DNA of 64,000 nucleotides from Streptomyces colonosanans. Its GTDB lineage: Bacteria > Actinomycetota > Actinomycetes > Streptomycetales > Streptomycetaceae. Under the pieces are notes generated by a model. The model did not search any database and was not told where the DNA came from. It saw only the letters and a list, made by a program, of their open reading frames with translations. Below, in pieces: positions 19,436 to 27,301 of this stretch. The DNA lies in contig NZ_MLYP01000014.1 of the NCBI RefSeq assembly GCF_001866645.1, positions 1 to 64,000 on the forward strand, given 5' to 3'. Both the position numbers and the translations under genes were made by a program. Every line of letters begins with the position of its first letter. Positions within the stretch are counted from its first letter, which is position 1.

Positions 19436-20356
19436 ATGCAAAGCCGGTTCCGAAGCGACAGACGGCTGACCGCACGGATGACGGTCACGCTGTTTCTGCT
19501 CGGATTGCTGTACGTGGCGTTCATCGCCGCGTTGATCGCGTTGCTGAAGTCCTGGGTACTGGTCGTCGTGATCGCGGCGGCTGTGCTCGGCGCTCAGTAC
19601 TGGTTCTCGGACCGGATCGCGCTGTACGCGATGCACGGGCGGGTCGTGCAGCGGGAGGAGTATCCGCAACTGCACGGCGTGGTCGACCGGCTCTGCGCCG
19701 TGGCCGACATGCCCAAGCCGCTCGTCGCCGTCTCCGGTCTGGACATGCCGAACGCGTTCGCGACCGGGCGCAACCCCGACCATGCCGTGGTGTGCGTGAC
19801 CAGCGGGCTGCTGCGACGCCTCGAGCCCGACGAGCTGGAGGGCGTGCTGGCGCACGAGCTGTCGCACGTGGCGCACAAGGACGTCGCCGTGATCACCGTG
19901 GCATCGTTCCTCGGGGTGATCGCCGGGCTGATCGTGCGGTTCGCCTTCTACTCGGAGCTCTTCGGGCGGGGGCGCAGGGACCAGAACACCGTCGCCGTCC
20001 TGGGCGTGGTCATGGGTGTCTCGGCGCTCGTCTACGCGATCAGCTTCCTGCTGATCCGGGCCCTGTCCCGGTACCGCGAGCTGGCCGCCGACCGCGCCGC
20101 CGCCCACCTCACCGGGCGCCCCTCGGCGCTGGCGTCCGCGCTGACGAAGCTCACCGGGGACATCGCCCGCATCCCGTCGGAGGACCTGCGCACGGCACAG
20201 GCGTTCAACGCCTTCTACTTCACCCCCGCCTTCGGTGCCGATCCGGGCCTCTCCCGCCTCTTCTCCACGCACCCCACCCTGGAGCAGCGCCTCGCCCAGC
20301 TCGCCCGCATCACCGGGGAACTGGGCGAGGCCGCGGAGCCGGGGAAGGCGGGCTGA
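19436..20356 (+). CDS. htpX: M48 family membrane metalloprotease, HtpX type
   Basis: 306 residues. Two N-terminal transmembrane helices (residues ~14-55) precede the M48 domain with zinc motif LAHELSHVAHKD and the third ligand region RYRELAADRAAAHLTG. Two more helices lie between them (VASFLGVIAGLIVRFAFY and VLGVVMGVSALVYAISFLLI). HtpX degrades damaged membrane proteins. The start could also be ATG 19429 in another frame register, but 19436 matches the protein. It is immediately followed by pspAB, a pairing seen in actinobacteria and linked to phage-shock-protein-type envelope stress. Confidence 0.9.
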   Translation: MQSRFRSDRRLTARMTVTLFLLGLLYVAFIAALIALLKSWVLVVVIAAAVLGAQYWFSDRIALYAMHGRVVQREEYPQLHGVVDRLCAVADMPKPLVAVSGLDMPNAFATGRNPDHAVVCVTSGLLRRLEPDELEGVLAHELSHVAHKDVAVITVASFLGVIAGLIVRFAFYSELFGRGRRDQNTVAVLGVVMGVSALVYAISFLLIRALSRYRELAADRAAAHLTGRPSALASALTKLTGDIARIPSEDLRTAQAFNAFYFTPAFGADPGLSRLFSTHPTLEQRLAQLARITGELGEAAEPGKAG

Positions 20357-20953
20357 GTGCCGATGGGACTCCGACTCCTGGACATCCTGCTCGGCCGTAC
20401 GAAGCCGGTGGCGCCCGACCTCGACCGGCTGTTCGCCCTGCCGTCGGCGGCGATCACACTCGAGGCCGCCGCCGGGTTCACCCCGACGGGGAACGGCGCG
20501 GTCTGCTTCGCCACGGTCGAGGGCGGCGCCTTCGCCCAGACACATCGCGAGGTCCAGGCACTCCTCGACGCGGACAGCGACCGGGGCGGACCGCCCGTCG
20601 AGTTGCGGCGGGACGACTACGGCTACTCCTGGCTGGTGTCACGCCGCACCCCCGACCAGCTGTCCGCCCTGGTCAACGATCTGCACGCGGTGAACAGCGC
20701 GATGGAGGTCAACGGCTTCGGCCCGCAGCTGCTGTGCTCGGTGGTCGGCTTCGAGGACACCGGCGGGCGGCGGCTCGGCCTGGTGTACCTGTACAAGCGG
20801 GGCACCTTCTATCCGTTCGCGCCGCTCGCCGGGCGGGGCGAACGGCGCGACAACGCGCTGGAGCTGCAGATCAAGGCCGCGCTCGCCGACGACCTGCGGA
20901 TCGAGCAGGACCTCGGCCGCTGGTTCCCGATCTGGGGCGCGCCCGGTCTGTGA
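20357..20953 (+). CDS. pspAB: PspA-associated protein PspAB
   Basis: 198 residues, soluble. Family features are LLDILLGRTKPVAPDLDRLF at the start, ELRRDDYGYSWLVSRRT in the middle and EQDLGRWFPIWGAPGL at the end. The GTG start abuts the htpX stop codon, so the two are translationally coupled; ATG 20363 is an alternative. The molecular role of PspAB is not known; its constant partnership with HtpX and PspA supports a membrane-stress function. Confidence 0.86.
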   Translation: MPMGLRLLDILLGRTKPVAPDLDRLFALPSAAITLEAAAGFTPTGNGAVCFATVEGGAFAQTHREVQALLDADSDRGGPPVELRRDDYGYSWLVSRRTPDQLSALVNDLHAVNSAMEVNGFGPQLLCSVVGFEDTGGRRLGLVYLYKRGTFYPFAPLAGRGERRDNALELQIKAALADDLRIEQDLGRWFPIWGAPGL

Positions 20954-21082
20954 GCGGACGCTCCCCCGTCACCGCGGTAAGGAGGCCGTCACTCGGCGTG
21001 CATCTCCCTTTCCACGGACCTAGAGTCGAACGAAAGGGCACGAATGCCGCGACGCGAGCGCGGCTGCAGCAAGGGGTCCGGG

Positions 21083-21637
21083 ATGAGCAATCTCTTTGTC
21101 GTCGCCTACAACGACCTCGACACCGCGAACCAGGTGCGCGAGAAGCTGTTCCAGATGTCCAGGGAGCATCTCGTCGACCTGGAGGACGCGGTGGTCGTCG
21201 AGCGGCGCGAGGACGGGAAGATCAAGCTGCACCAGTCGGTCAGCAACCCGGCCGTCGGCGCGGCCGGGGGCGCGCTGTGGGGCGGCGTGATCGGGCTGCT
21301 GTTCCTGCAGCCGCTGCTCGGCGCGGCAGTGGGCGCCGCGGCCGGTGCCGCCGGTGGCGCGCTCACCGACACGGGCATCAACGACGACTTCATGCGGGAC
21401 CTCAGCAACAACCTGCGGCCGGGCGCCGCCGCCCTCTTCGCGCTGTTCAGGACGGCCGCCACCGACAAGGTGATTCCGCGGATCGCCGAGTACGGCGGCC
21501 AGCTGGTGCAGACATCGCTCAGCCAGACGGACGAGGACGCGCTGCGCGAGGCACTCGAGGCGGCCCAGAGGCCGGACACCGGGAGCAGCACGCCCGCCGG
21601 CGGACCGGATACCGGGAGCGGCACGCCCGCCACCTGA
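21083..21637 (+). CDS. DUF1269 membrane-associated protein
   Basis: 184 residues. The N-terminus MSNLFVVAYNDLDTANQVRE and the central glycine-rich hydrophobic hairpin (VGAAGGALWGGVIGLLFLQP, then LLGAAVGAAAGAAGGALTDT) identify DUF1269. Such Gly-zipper proteins associate with membranes; their function is unknown. The C-terminal tail carries a near-perfect 10-residue tandem repeat (PDTGSSTPAGG / PDTGSGTPA). ATG 21083 follows AAGGGG. Its position after htpX-pspAB suggests an envelope context. Confidence 0.8.
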   Translation: MSNLFVVAYNDLDTANQVREKLFQMSREHLVDLEDAVVVERREDGKIKLHQSVSNPAVGAAGGALWGGVIGLLFLQPLLGAAVGAAAGAAGGALTDTGINDDFMRDLSNNLRPGAAALFALFRTAATDKVIPRIAEYGGQLVQTSLSQTDEDALREALEAAQRPDTGSSTPAGGPDTGSGTPAT

Positions 21638-21681
21638 ATCGCGACCGCGTCACGCCTGAGGCGGCCTCTCGGGGACGCCCG

Positions 21682-21722
21682 GACGCCGGGCGCCCCGCCG
21701 CAGCGAGAGGGCACCCGGCGTC
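21682..21722. terminator. Stem-loop between convergent genes
   Basis: GACGCCGGGCGCCC pairs with GGGCACCCGGCGTC (14 bp, one mismatch, 13-nt loop). It terminates the DUF1269 transcript and possibly the opposing one. Confidence 0.7.
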
Positions 21723-21727
21723 ATGGC

Positions 21728-22042
21728 TCAGCGGCTGTAGCGGATCAGCGCCCGCACCATGTGGCACGTCGTGTCCGACGGCGGATGCACGCCGATCAGC
21801 TGCGCCGTGATGCGAATCATCGCGTTGTGGGCCTGGTTCGGTGCGTACACCCCGGAGTCGAGCAAGGCGATGGCGAGACGCATCGCCTTGAGGCGCCGGT
21901 TGTGCGTGATGTACCACTCGCGCGGCCGCCCCGGCGGGAGCGGACACTTGGCCACCGGCTCGTACGGCAGGTCCAGCGGGACGGGTCGGCGGGCAGTGGA
22001 CTGGGTCGGCTTCGGCTTGGTTGCGGCAGCGGGCACAGGCAT
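21728..22042 (-). CDS. Hypothetical protein of ~100 residues
   Basis: 104 residues from ATG 22042, basic and Pro-rich at the N-terminus, then a compact helical region (REWYITHNRRLKAMRLAIAL) containing LLDSGVYAPNQAHNAMIRI. I do not recognise a named family. The start is problematic: the strong AGGAGG directly abuts ATG 22042 (zero spacing), whereas GTG 22036, two codons later, lies six bases from it and is the better initiation codon (102 residues). No membrane segments. Confidence 0.6.
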   Translation of the reverse strand: MPVPAAATKPKPTQSTARRPVPLDLPYEPVAKCPLPPGRPREWYITHNRRLKAMRLAIALLDSGVYAPNQAHNAMIRITAQLIGVHPPSDTTCHMVRALIRYSR

Positions 22043-22201
22043 CCTCCTGTCGCGGTCAGGGAGCCGTCGGAAACCCCGGCAACTCCCTCGAACACTGCTT
22101 CTAGTTTACTGCCCGGCACTGACAAAAGCCGCTGGCCACAAGGGGTTTGGGCCAGGCTGCGACGGGGGTGGTCGAAGGTGTTTCGGCTACCGTGTGGGGC
22201 T

Positions 22202-22561
22202 ATGGAGATCTGGATCAACCCGGCCTGTTCGAAGTGCCGCAGCGCCCTCACGCTGCTCGATGCCGAGGGTGCCGACTACACCGTGCGCCGCTATCTGGAG
22301 GACGTACCGGGCGAGGACGAGATCCGGGACGTCCTCGCCCGGCTCGGCCTCGAACCGTGGGACATCACGCGCACCCAGGAGGCCCTCGCCAAGGAACTCG
22401 GCATGAAGGAGTGGGCACGGGACGCCGCGACCCGCGATCGCTGGGTGCGTGCGCTCGCCGAGCACCCCCGGCTCATCCAACGGCCGATCATCACCGCCGA
22501 CGACGGTACGGCCGTCGTCGCACGCACGGAGGAGGCGGTACGGGACGCTCTGTCCCGGTAA
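22202..22561 (+). CDS. ArsC/Spx-like thioredoxin-fold protein
   Basis: 119 residues of the arsenate reductase (ArsC)/YffB family: MEIWINPACSKCRSALTLLD with a CSKC pair, then YLEDVPGEDEIRDVLARLGL and RLIQRPIITADDGTAVVART. The family includes glutaredoxin-coupled arsenate reductases and uncharacterised redox proteins. No ars genes are nearby, so arsenate reduction is not assured. TACCGT lies eight bases before the ATG with no SD, suggesting a leaderless mRNA. Confidence 0.82.
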   Translation: MEIWINPACSKCRSALTLLDAEGADYTVRRYLEDVPGEDEIRDVLARLGLEPWDITRTQEALAKELGMKEWARDAATRDRWVRALAEHPRLIQRPIITADDGTAVVARTEEAVRDALSR

Positions 22562-22585
22562 GTCACGCCTCCCGATGGGGTGGGC

Positions 22586-23452
22586 TCAGCCGCTCAGGAA
22601 TTCCGAGAGGCGGCGGTTCGTGGCCACCGGGTTGGTGTGCGGCAGGGCGTGGTGCGAGACGTCCGGCAGGACGGCGGTCTCCATCAACGGCAGCAACTCG
22701 GCCGCATGAGCGACCACTTGACGGCTGTCATGGGCTTTGCTGCTCGCGGCGACGAGCAGCAGAACCGGCATGTGCAGCGAGCGCAGCGCGGCGGTGCTTG
22801 GGCGCGGCCCGGTGACCGGCCTCACCATCGGGAAGCCGGCCGTCGCCTCCTGGAGCCGCAGCCACTCCACATCCAGTGCCGCCCCGCCCGTCTCCCACTC
22901 CAGGAAGGCACGGATACGGCGTGCGGTGGGACGCAGCAGCATGGGAAGGGCGTGCAGGAGGTACCCGGCCCGGAACCCGGTGAAGCACTGGGTCGGGTCG
23001 AGCAGGGCGAGGCGGGTGATCCGGGCGGGCGCGCGCAGCGCGTAATGGAGCGCGATCCAGCCGCCGTAGGAATACCCGGCCAGCGCGGTCGAGTCGATGC
23101 CCAGCCCGTCGAGGACGGCGTCGAGCCAGGACGTCAGGTCGGCGACGGTACGCAGAGAGCGGCGAGGGTCCGCGACGCTGCGACCGGGTTCGCCGGGCAG
23201 GTCGATGGCGTGGACCCGGTGAGCGCGGGAGAGGACTGCCGCGTTGGCATACCAGGACACCGACGACGTGCGGCCACCCGGTATGAGGACGAGCGGCGGG
23301 CCGTCCGACGGGCCGCAACTGTTCACGCACGTGGTGCCGAAGGGCGTGGGGACGGCGTTCGGTTCGGTGTCCGCGGGCCACTTCGCCAGCACCTTGTCGT
23401 ACGCCGCGTGGAAGTCCGCCTGATGGTGCGCCTCGTACACATACGGCTCCAT
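22586..23452 (-). CDS. Alpha/beta-hydrolase
   Basis: 288 residues. The nucleophile elbow is GYSYGGWIALHYAL (Ser), the oxyanion region is VLIPGGRTSSVSWY, and the catalytic His is in LPDVSHHALPHTNP. The substrate is unknown. ATG 23452 follows AAGGGG; an in-frame start eight codons earlier is possible. It is divergent from a MarR gene 66 bases away, with direct repeats between them, so it is probably the target of that repressor. Confidence 0.85.
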   Translation of the reverse strand: MEPYVYEAHHQADFHAAYDKVLAKWPADTEPNAVPTPFGTTCVNSCGPSDGPPLVLIPGGRTSSVSWYANAAVLSRAHRVHAIDLPGEPGRSVADPRRSLRTVADLTSWLDAVLDGLGIDSTALAGYSYGGWIALHYALRAPARITRLALLDPTQCFTGFRAGYLLHALPMLLRPTARRIRAFLEWETGGAALDVEWLRLQEATAGFPMVRPVTGPRPSTAALRSLHMPVLLLVAASSKAHDSRQVVAHAAELLPLMETAVLPDVSHHALPHTNPVATNRRLSEFLSG

Positions 23453-23473
23453 ACCCCTTACTCTCTCGCTGAG

Positions 23474-23496
23474 CAAGATACTTGTCCAGCGAGATA
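23474..23496. promoter_or_regulatory. Putative MarR operator between hydrolase and MarR genes
   Basis: CAAGATACTTG is itself a CAAG-N3-CTTG palindrome. It is followed 16 bases after its start by a second CGAGATA half-site, giving two like-oriented sites 1.5 helical turns apart between the divergent starts. Confidence 0.5.
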
Positions 23497-23517
23497 TAGC
23501 GGAACCTTGAGGATGCG

Positions 23518-24039
23518 GTGGTGGACATGGCAGAGCAGGCAGACCCGGGACCGGAGCTGGAGATCGTCCACCTCCTGCGTGCGGTGACCGTCGAACTCGG
23601 CCTGCACAGCGCCCGGTTCGCGAACCGGAACGGCATGCACCCGACGGACGTCCGCGCCCTGATCGCCCTCATGGACGCGTCCCGCGCCGGGGAGGACATG
23701 ACCGCGGGGCGCCTCGGCGCCCTCCTCGGCCTCAACTCCGCCGGCACCACAGCCCTGATCGACCGCCTCGAACGACTCGGGCACGTGCGGCGGGTACGGG
23801 ACGGACGCGACCGGCGGAGGGTGCTCGTCGAGGTCGACGCGCGGGCGGTGGAACTGGGATGGGAGTTCTTCGGGCCGCTGATCGGGCGGGCGGTGGACCT
23901 GCTCGAGGAGTACGACGAGCGGGAACTGGCGGCGGTGCGGCAATTCCTCACCGGGGTGCGCGAGGCCGTGACGGACCCCGAGGGGGCACCGGCCGGCATC
24001 CCCTCACGACCTGGGCCGCACCCGTCGGCCACCATGTGA
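23518..24039 (+). CDS. MarR-family transcriptional regulator
   Basis: 173 residues. The wHTH is MTAGRLGALLGLNSAGTTAL followed by IDRLERLGHVRRVRDGRDRR, the classical MarR wing. Flanking helices provide the dimer interface. Starts at GTG 23518, GTG 23521 or ATG 23527 are all possible with GAGG upstream. It is divergent from the hydrolase it probably regulates. Confidence 0.85.
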   Translation: MVDMAEQADPGPELEIVHLLRAVTVELGLHSARFANRNGMHPTDVRALIALMDASRAGEDMTAGRLGALLGLNSAGTTALIDRLERLGHVRRVRDGRDRRRVLVEVDARAVELGWEFFGPLIGRAVDLLEEYDERELAAVRQFLTGVREAVTDPEGAPAGIPSRPGPHPSATM

Positions 24040-24060
24040 TTCCCGGCACACAAGCCGCAC

Positions 24061-24098
24061 GTAACACGGGGTTCACATTTGGGCAATGGTCGGGAAAT
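24061..24098 (+). promoter_or_regulatory. GlnR-like box of glnII
   Basis: GTAAC, TTCAC, GCAAT and GAAAT are spaced by exactly six bases, matching the GlnR box geometry; two of the four half-sites fit the consensus only loosely. A TTGACA hexamer follows at 24105. The location, 111 bases upstream of glnII, supports GlnR control. Confidence 0.65.
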
Positions 24099-24208
24099 CG
24101 CAGGTTGACAGGCTGCGGGGCAGCACAACACACCGCGCCCCGCTGCCGCTGCGCCGCGCATCCGCACCAACGCGACCTCACGGTCGAGACCCCGAAGGAT
24201 GAGCCCCC

Positions 24209-25237
24209 GTGACCTTCAAGGCTGAGTACATCTGGATCGATGGCACCGCGCCGACGGCCAAGCTTCGTTCCAAGACGAAGATCCTGGCGGGCGACGCCCA
24301 GGGTGCGCAGCTGCCGCTGTGGGGCTTCGACGGGTCCTCCACCAACCAGGCCGAGGGCCACTTCTCTGACCTCGTGCTCAAGCCGGTCTTCTCCTGCCCC
24401 GACCCGATCCGCGGCGGCGGCGACATCCTGGTGATGTGCGAGGTCCTCAACACGGACATGACCCCGCACCGGTCCAACACGCGTGCCGCGCTGGCCGAGG
24501 TCGCCGAGAAGTTCGCCGCGCAGGAGCCGATCTTCGGTATCGAGCAGGAGTACACCTTCTTCGACGGCATGCGTCCGCTCGGCTTCCCCGAGGGCGGCTT
24601 CCCGGCCCCGCAGGGCGGCTACTACTGCGGTGTCGGCGCGGACGAGATCTTCGGCCGTGACGTCGTCGAGGCGCACCTGGACAACTGCCTGAAGGCGGGC
24701 CTCGGCATCTCCGGTATCAACGCCGAGGTCATGCCCGGCCAGTGGGAGTTCCAGGTCGGTCCGCTGTCCCCGCTGGAGGTCTCCGACCAGCTGTGGGTCG
24801 CCCGCTGGCTGCTGTACCGCACCGCCGAGGACTTCAACGTCTCCGCCACCCTCGACCCGAAGCCGGTCAAGGGCGACTGGAACGGCGCCGGCGCGCACAC
24901 CAACTTCTCCACCAAGGCGATGCGCGAGGGCTACGACGCGATCATCACGGCGTGCGAGTCGCTCGGCGAGGGCTCCAAGCCGCTGGACCACGTCAAGAAC
25001 TACGGCGCCGGCATCGACGACCGCCTGACCGGCGCGCACGAGACCGCCCCGTGGGACGAGTACTCGTACGGTGTCGCCGACCGCGGTGCCTCGGTCCGCA
25101 TCCCGTGGCAGGTCGAGAGGGACCGCAAGGGCTACATCGAGGACCGCCGCCCGAACGCCAACGTCGACCCGTACGTGGTCACGCGCCTGCTCACCGACAC
25201 GTGCTGCGCCGCGCTGGAGAAGGCCGGCCAGGTCTGA
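24209..25237 (+). CDS. glnII: Glutamine synthetase type II (eukaryotic-like)
   Basis: 342 residues, the short GSII form known from Streptomyces, Frankia and rhizobia. Motifs are LWGFDGSSTNQAEGHFSD, IEQEYTFFDG, GISGINAEVMPGQWEFQVGP and NGAGAHTNFSTKAMRE. GSII is heat-labile and is not adenylylated by GlnE. GTG 24209 has AAGGA about nine bases upstream. It gives the organism a second, separately regulated glutamine-forming route next to glnA 5 kb away. Confidence 0.97.
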   Translation: MTFKAEYIWIDGTAPTAKLRSKTKILAGDAQGAQLPLWGFDGSSTNQAEGHFSDLVLKPVFSCPDPIRGGGDILVMCEVLNTDMTPHRSNTRAALAEVAEKFAAQEPIFGIEQEYTFFDGMRPLGFPEGGFPAPQGGYYCGVGADEIFGRDVVEAHLDNCLKAGLGISGINAEVMPGQWEFQVGPLSPLEVSDQLWVARWLLYRTAEDFNVSATLDPKPVKGDWNGAGAHTNFSTKAMREGYDAIITACESLGEGSKPLDHVKNYGAGIDDRLTGAHETAPWDEYSYGVADRGASVRIPWQVERDRKGYIEDRRPNANVDPYVVTRLLTDTCCAALEKAGQV

Positions 25238-25249
25238 TCTCGCTCGCTC

Positions 25250-25290
25250 CGCGAGGGGGCGCACACCGCTCTGGTGTGCGCCCCCTCGCG
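25250..25290 (+). terminator. glnII terminator
   Basis: A perfect 18-bp stem (CGCGAGGGGGCGCACACC with its complement) and a GCTCT loop, 12 bases after the stop; no T tract. Confidence 0.85.
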
Positions 25291-25448
25291 TTGTCAGTGG
25301 GGCGTGCCAGGACGAGGACCGCGACGCTCACCCCAAGTACGCGCCGCACGCCGGCCCTTGACGCGACACCGCGGCGCCGCCGGTTCGGATCTTCTCTGTC
25401 AGCAGAACTCGCTTCCGCGCCGTGCTCCGGCCGGGCAGAGTTGCCGGT

Positions 25449-26456
25449 ATGAGACTTCTGGTGCTGGGCGGTACGGAGTTCGTGGGGCGGGCCATCGTGG
25501 AGGCGGCACTCGGGCGGGGCTGGGAGGTGACCGTCTTCCACCGCGGTCATCACGAAGCACCGCCCGGGGTGCGGTCGTTGCTGGGCGACCGCACCGCGCC
25601 CGACGGTCTCACGGCGCTGGCGGATGAAGCGGCCGGGGAAGAGTGGGACGTCGTCGTGGACACCTGGTCGGGGGCGCCGCGGGCCGTCCGGGACACCGCG
25701 CGGCTGCTGGCCGGGCGCGCGGCGCGGTATGTGTACGTGTCGACCTGCTCGGTGTACGCGTGGGCACCGGACCCCGGCTACGACGAGGACGCGCCCCTCG
25801 TGGAAGGGTCGGCGGACGCGGAGCAGATCGACTACGGCCGGGACAAGCGGGGCGGCGAGCTGGCCGCGGTGGACGCCTTCGGCGCGGACCGCTCGGTGCT
25901 CGTGCGGTGCGGGCTGATCCTCGGCCCGTACGAGAACATCGGGCGGCTGCCGTGGTGGCTGAACCGGATCGCCCGCGGGGGCCCGGTCCTGGCTCCGGGA
26001 CCGCGGGACCTGCCCGTCCAGTACGTCGACGTCCGCGACCTCGCCGAGTGGACCCTCGGGGCGGCGGAACGGGAGCTGAGCGGGCCGTACAACCTCGTCG
26101 CCCCGCGCGGGCACACCACGATGGGCGCGCTGCTGGAGGAGTGTGTCCGGGCCACCGGGAGCGAGGCGGAGCTGCGGTGGACGGCGCCCGAGGTGATCCT
26201 CGACGCCGGGATCGAGCCGTGGACGCAGTTGCCGGTGTGGGTGCCGTCCGGCAGCGAGGAGGAGGCGGCCCTGCACAGCGTCGACGTGTCCCGGGCGATA
26301 CGGGACGGGCTGCGGTGCCGACCGGTCGAGGAGACCGTGCACGACACCTGGACGTGGCTCCAGGACATCGGCGGGGTCGCGCCGCTGCGGCAGCGGCCCG
26401 GCCGGGTCGCGCTGGGCCTCGACCCCGCGGTGGAGGCGAAGGTGCTCGGACTGTGA
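25449..26456 (+). CDS. NAD-dependent epimerase/dehydratase-like protein (SDR)
   Basis: 335 residues. It has the N-terminal Rossmann motif MRLLVLGGTEFVGRAIVEAA, the conserved VYVSTCSVYAW and the YGRDKRGGE block that supplies the YxxxK pair. A sugar-type substrate pocket is likely but unspecified; similar proteins are annotated as reductases or mRNA-binding homologues. CAGAGT seven bases before the ATG may be a -10 for a leaderless mRNA. The gene has its own terminator. Confidence 0.82.
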   Translation: MRLLVLGGTEFVGRAIVEAALGRGWEVTVFHRGHHEAPPGVRSLLGDRTAPDGLTALADEAAGEEWDVVVDTWSGAPRAVRDTARLLAGRAARYVYVSTCSVYAWAPDPGYDEDAPLVEGSADAEQIDYGRDKRGGELAAVDAFGADRSVLVRCGLILGPYENIGRLPWWLNRIARGGPVLAPGPRDLPVQYVDVRDLAEWTLGAAERELSGPYNLVAPRGHTTMGALLEECVRATGSEAELRWTAPEVILDAGIEPWTQLPVWVPSGSEEEAALHSVDVSRAIRDGLRCRPVEETVHDTWTWLQDIGGVAPLRQRPGRVALGLDPAVEAKVLGL

Positions 26457-26457
26457 A

Positions 26458-26500
26458 CACCGGGCCGGGGGGTGTCGTCAGTACACCCCCCGGCCCGGTG
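26458..26500 (+). terminator. Terminator after the SDR gene
   Basis: A perfect 18-bp stem (CACCGGGCCGGGGGGTGT and complement) with a 7-nt loop, immediately after the stop codon. Confidence 0.85.
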
Positions 26501-26710
26501 GCCATCCCCTGTCCACCTCATGTGTACCTCCGATCGTGGCGGCCGTGCCGTCGAGGGCCCCTGGCGGGCCTCGCTCTTCCGTACGGCTCCGGAGCGCCCC
26601 GTACTCAAGGGCGCCACGGCCCCCTCCGAGATCAGGGAAATCCCCTGCCATCGGCGGGCACACCCGTGCGAAGGTGGGTCGCCTCAGAGATCCACGACGA
26701 AGGGGGACCC

Positions 26711-27238
26711 GTGAGTACTCAGGACTGGGAGCAGCGCGTGACCGCCGCCTGGGCGGCCTTCGACGACTACGTCGGGACGGAATCCACCGGCGGCTCCGCA
26801 GCGGGCGAGGCGGACTTCCGGGCGGTGATCGACGCCCTCGTCGCCGAACTGCCCGAGGACAGCCCGCTCGGCCCCTTCGAGCGGGCCTGCGCCTGGGACT
26901 CCACGGGCCACTCGGACAAGGCGGTGCCCCTGTACCGGGAGGCGCTGGCCCGCGGCCTCGACGGCTACCGGGGACGCCGGGCGAAGATCCAGCTGTCCAG
27001 CTCGCTGCGGAACACCGGCCGGGCGGAGGAGGGCGTCAAGCTGCTCACGCCCGAACTCGACGCTCCGTCGGACGAGTTGAACGACGCCGTACGCGCCTGT
27101 CTGGCCCTGTGCCTGTCCAGTCTGGGTCGCGACCGCGAGGGGCTGTCCCTCGTCCTCGGCGCACTCGCACCTCATCTTCCGCGCTACCAGCGGTCGATGA
27201 CGAACTACGCGCGGCAGCTGGTCGACCCGGAGAACTGA
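26711..27238 (+). CDS. Tetratricopeptide-repeat hypothetical protein
   Basis: 175 residues beginning at GTG with GGGGG upstream. The sequence FERACAWDSTGHSDKAVPLY followed by REALARGLDGYRGRRAKIQL is a TPR-like helical hairpin of the type annotated as tetratrico peptide repeat (TPR_5) proteins. Cytosolic. Role unknown; probably a small scaffold. It lies alone between two terminator-separated genes. Confidence 0.75.
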   Translation: MSTQDWEQRVTAAWAAFDDYVGTESTGGSAAGEADFRAVIDALVAELPEDSPLGPFERACAWDSTGHSDKAVPLYREALARGLDGYRGRRAKIQLSSSLRNTGRAEEGVKLLTPELDAPSDELNDAVRACLALCLSSLGRDREGLSLVLGALAPHLPRYQRSMTNYARQLVDPEN

Positions 27239-27301
27239 TCCTTCCCCTCCTCCCACGAGCCGTCGCGCGCCCCGCCTCCGGGGCGGTCCAGGTGACCAAC
27301 G

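Noticed and set aside
22202..22561. Arsenic-resistance locus
   Set aside because: A single ArsC-like protein without arsB, arsR or related genes does not support it; the redox family is broader.
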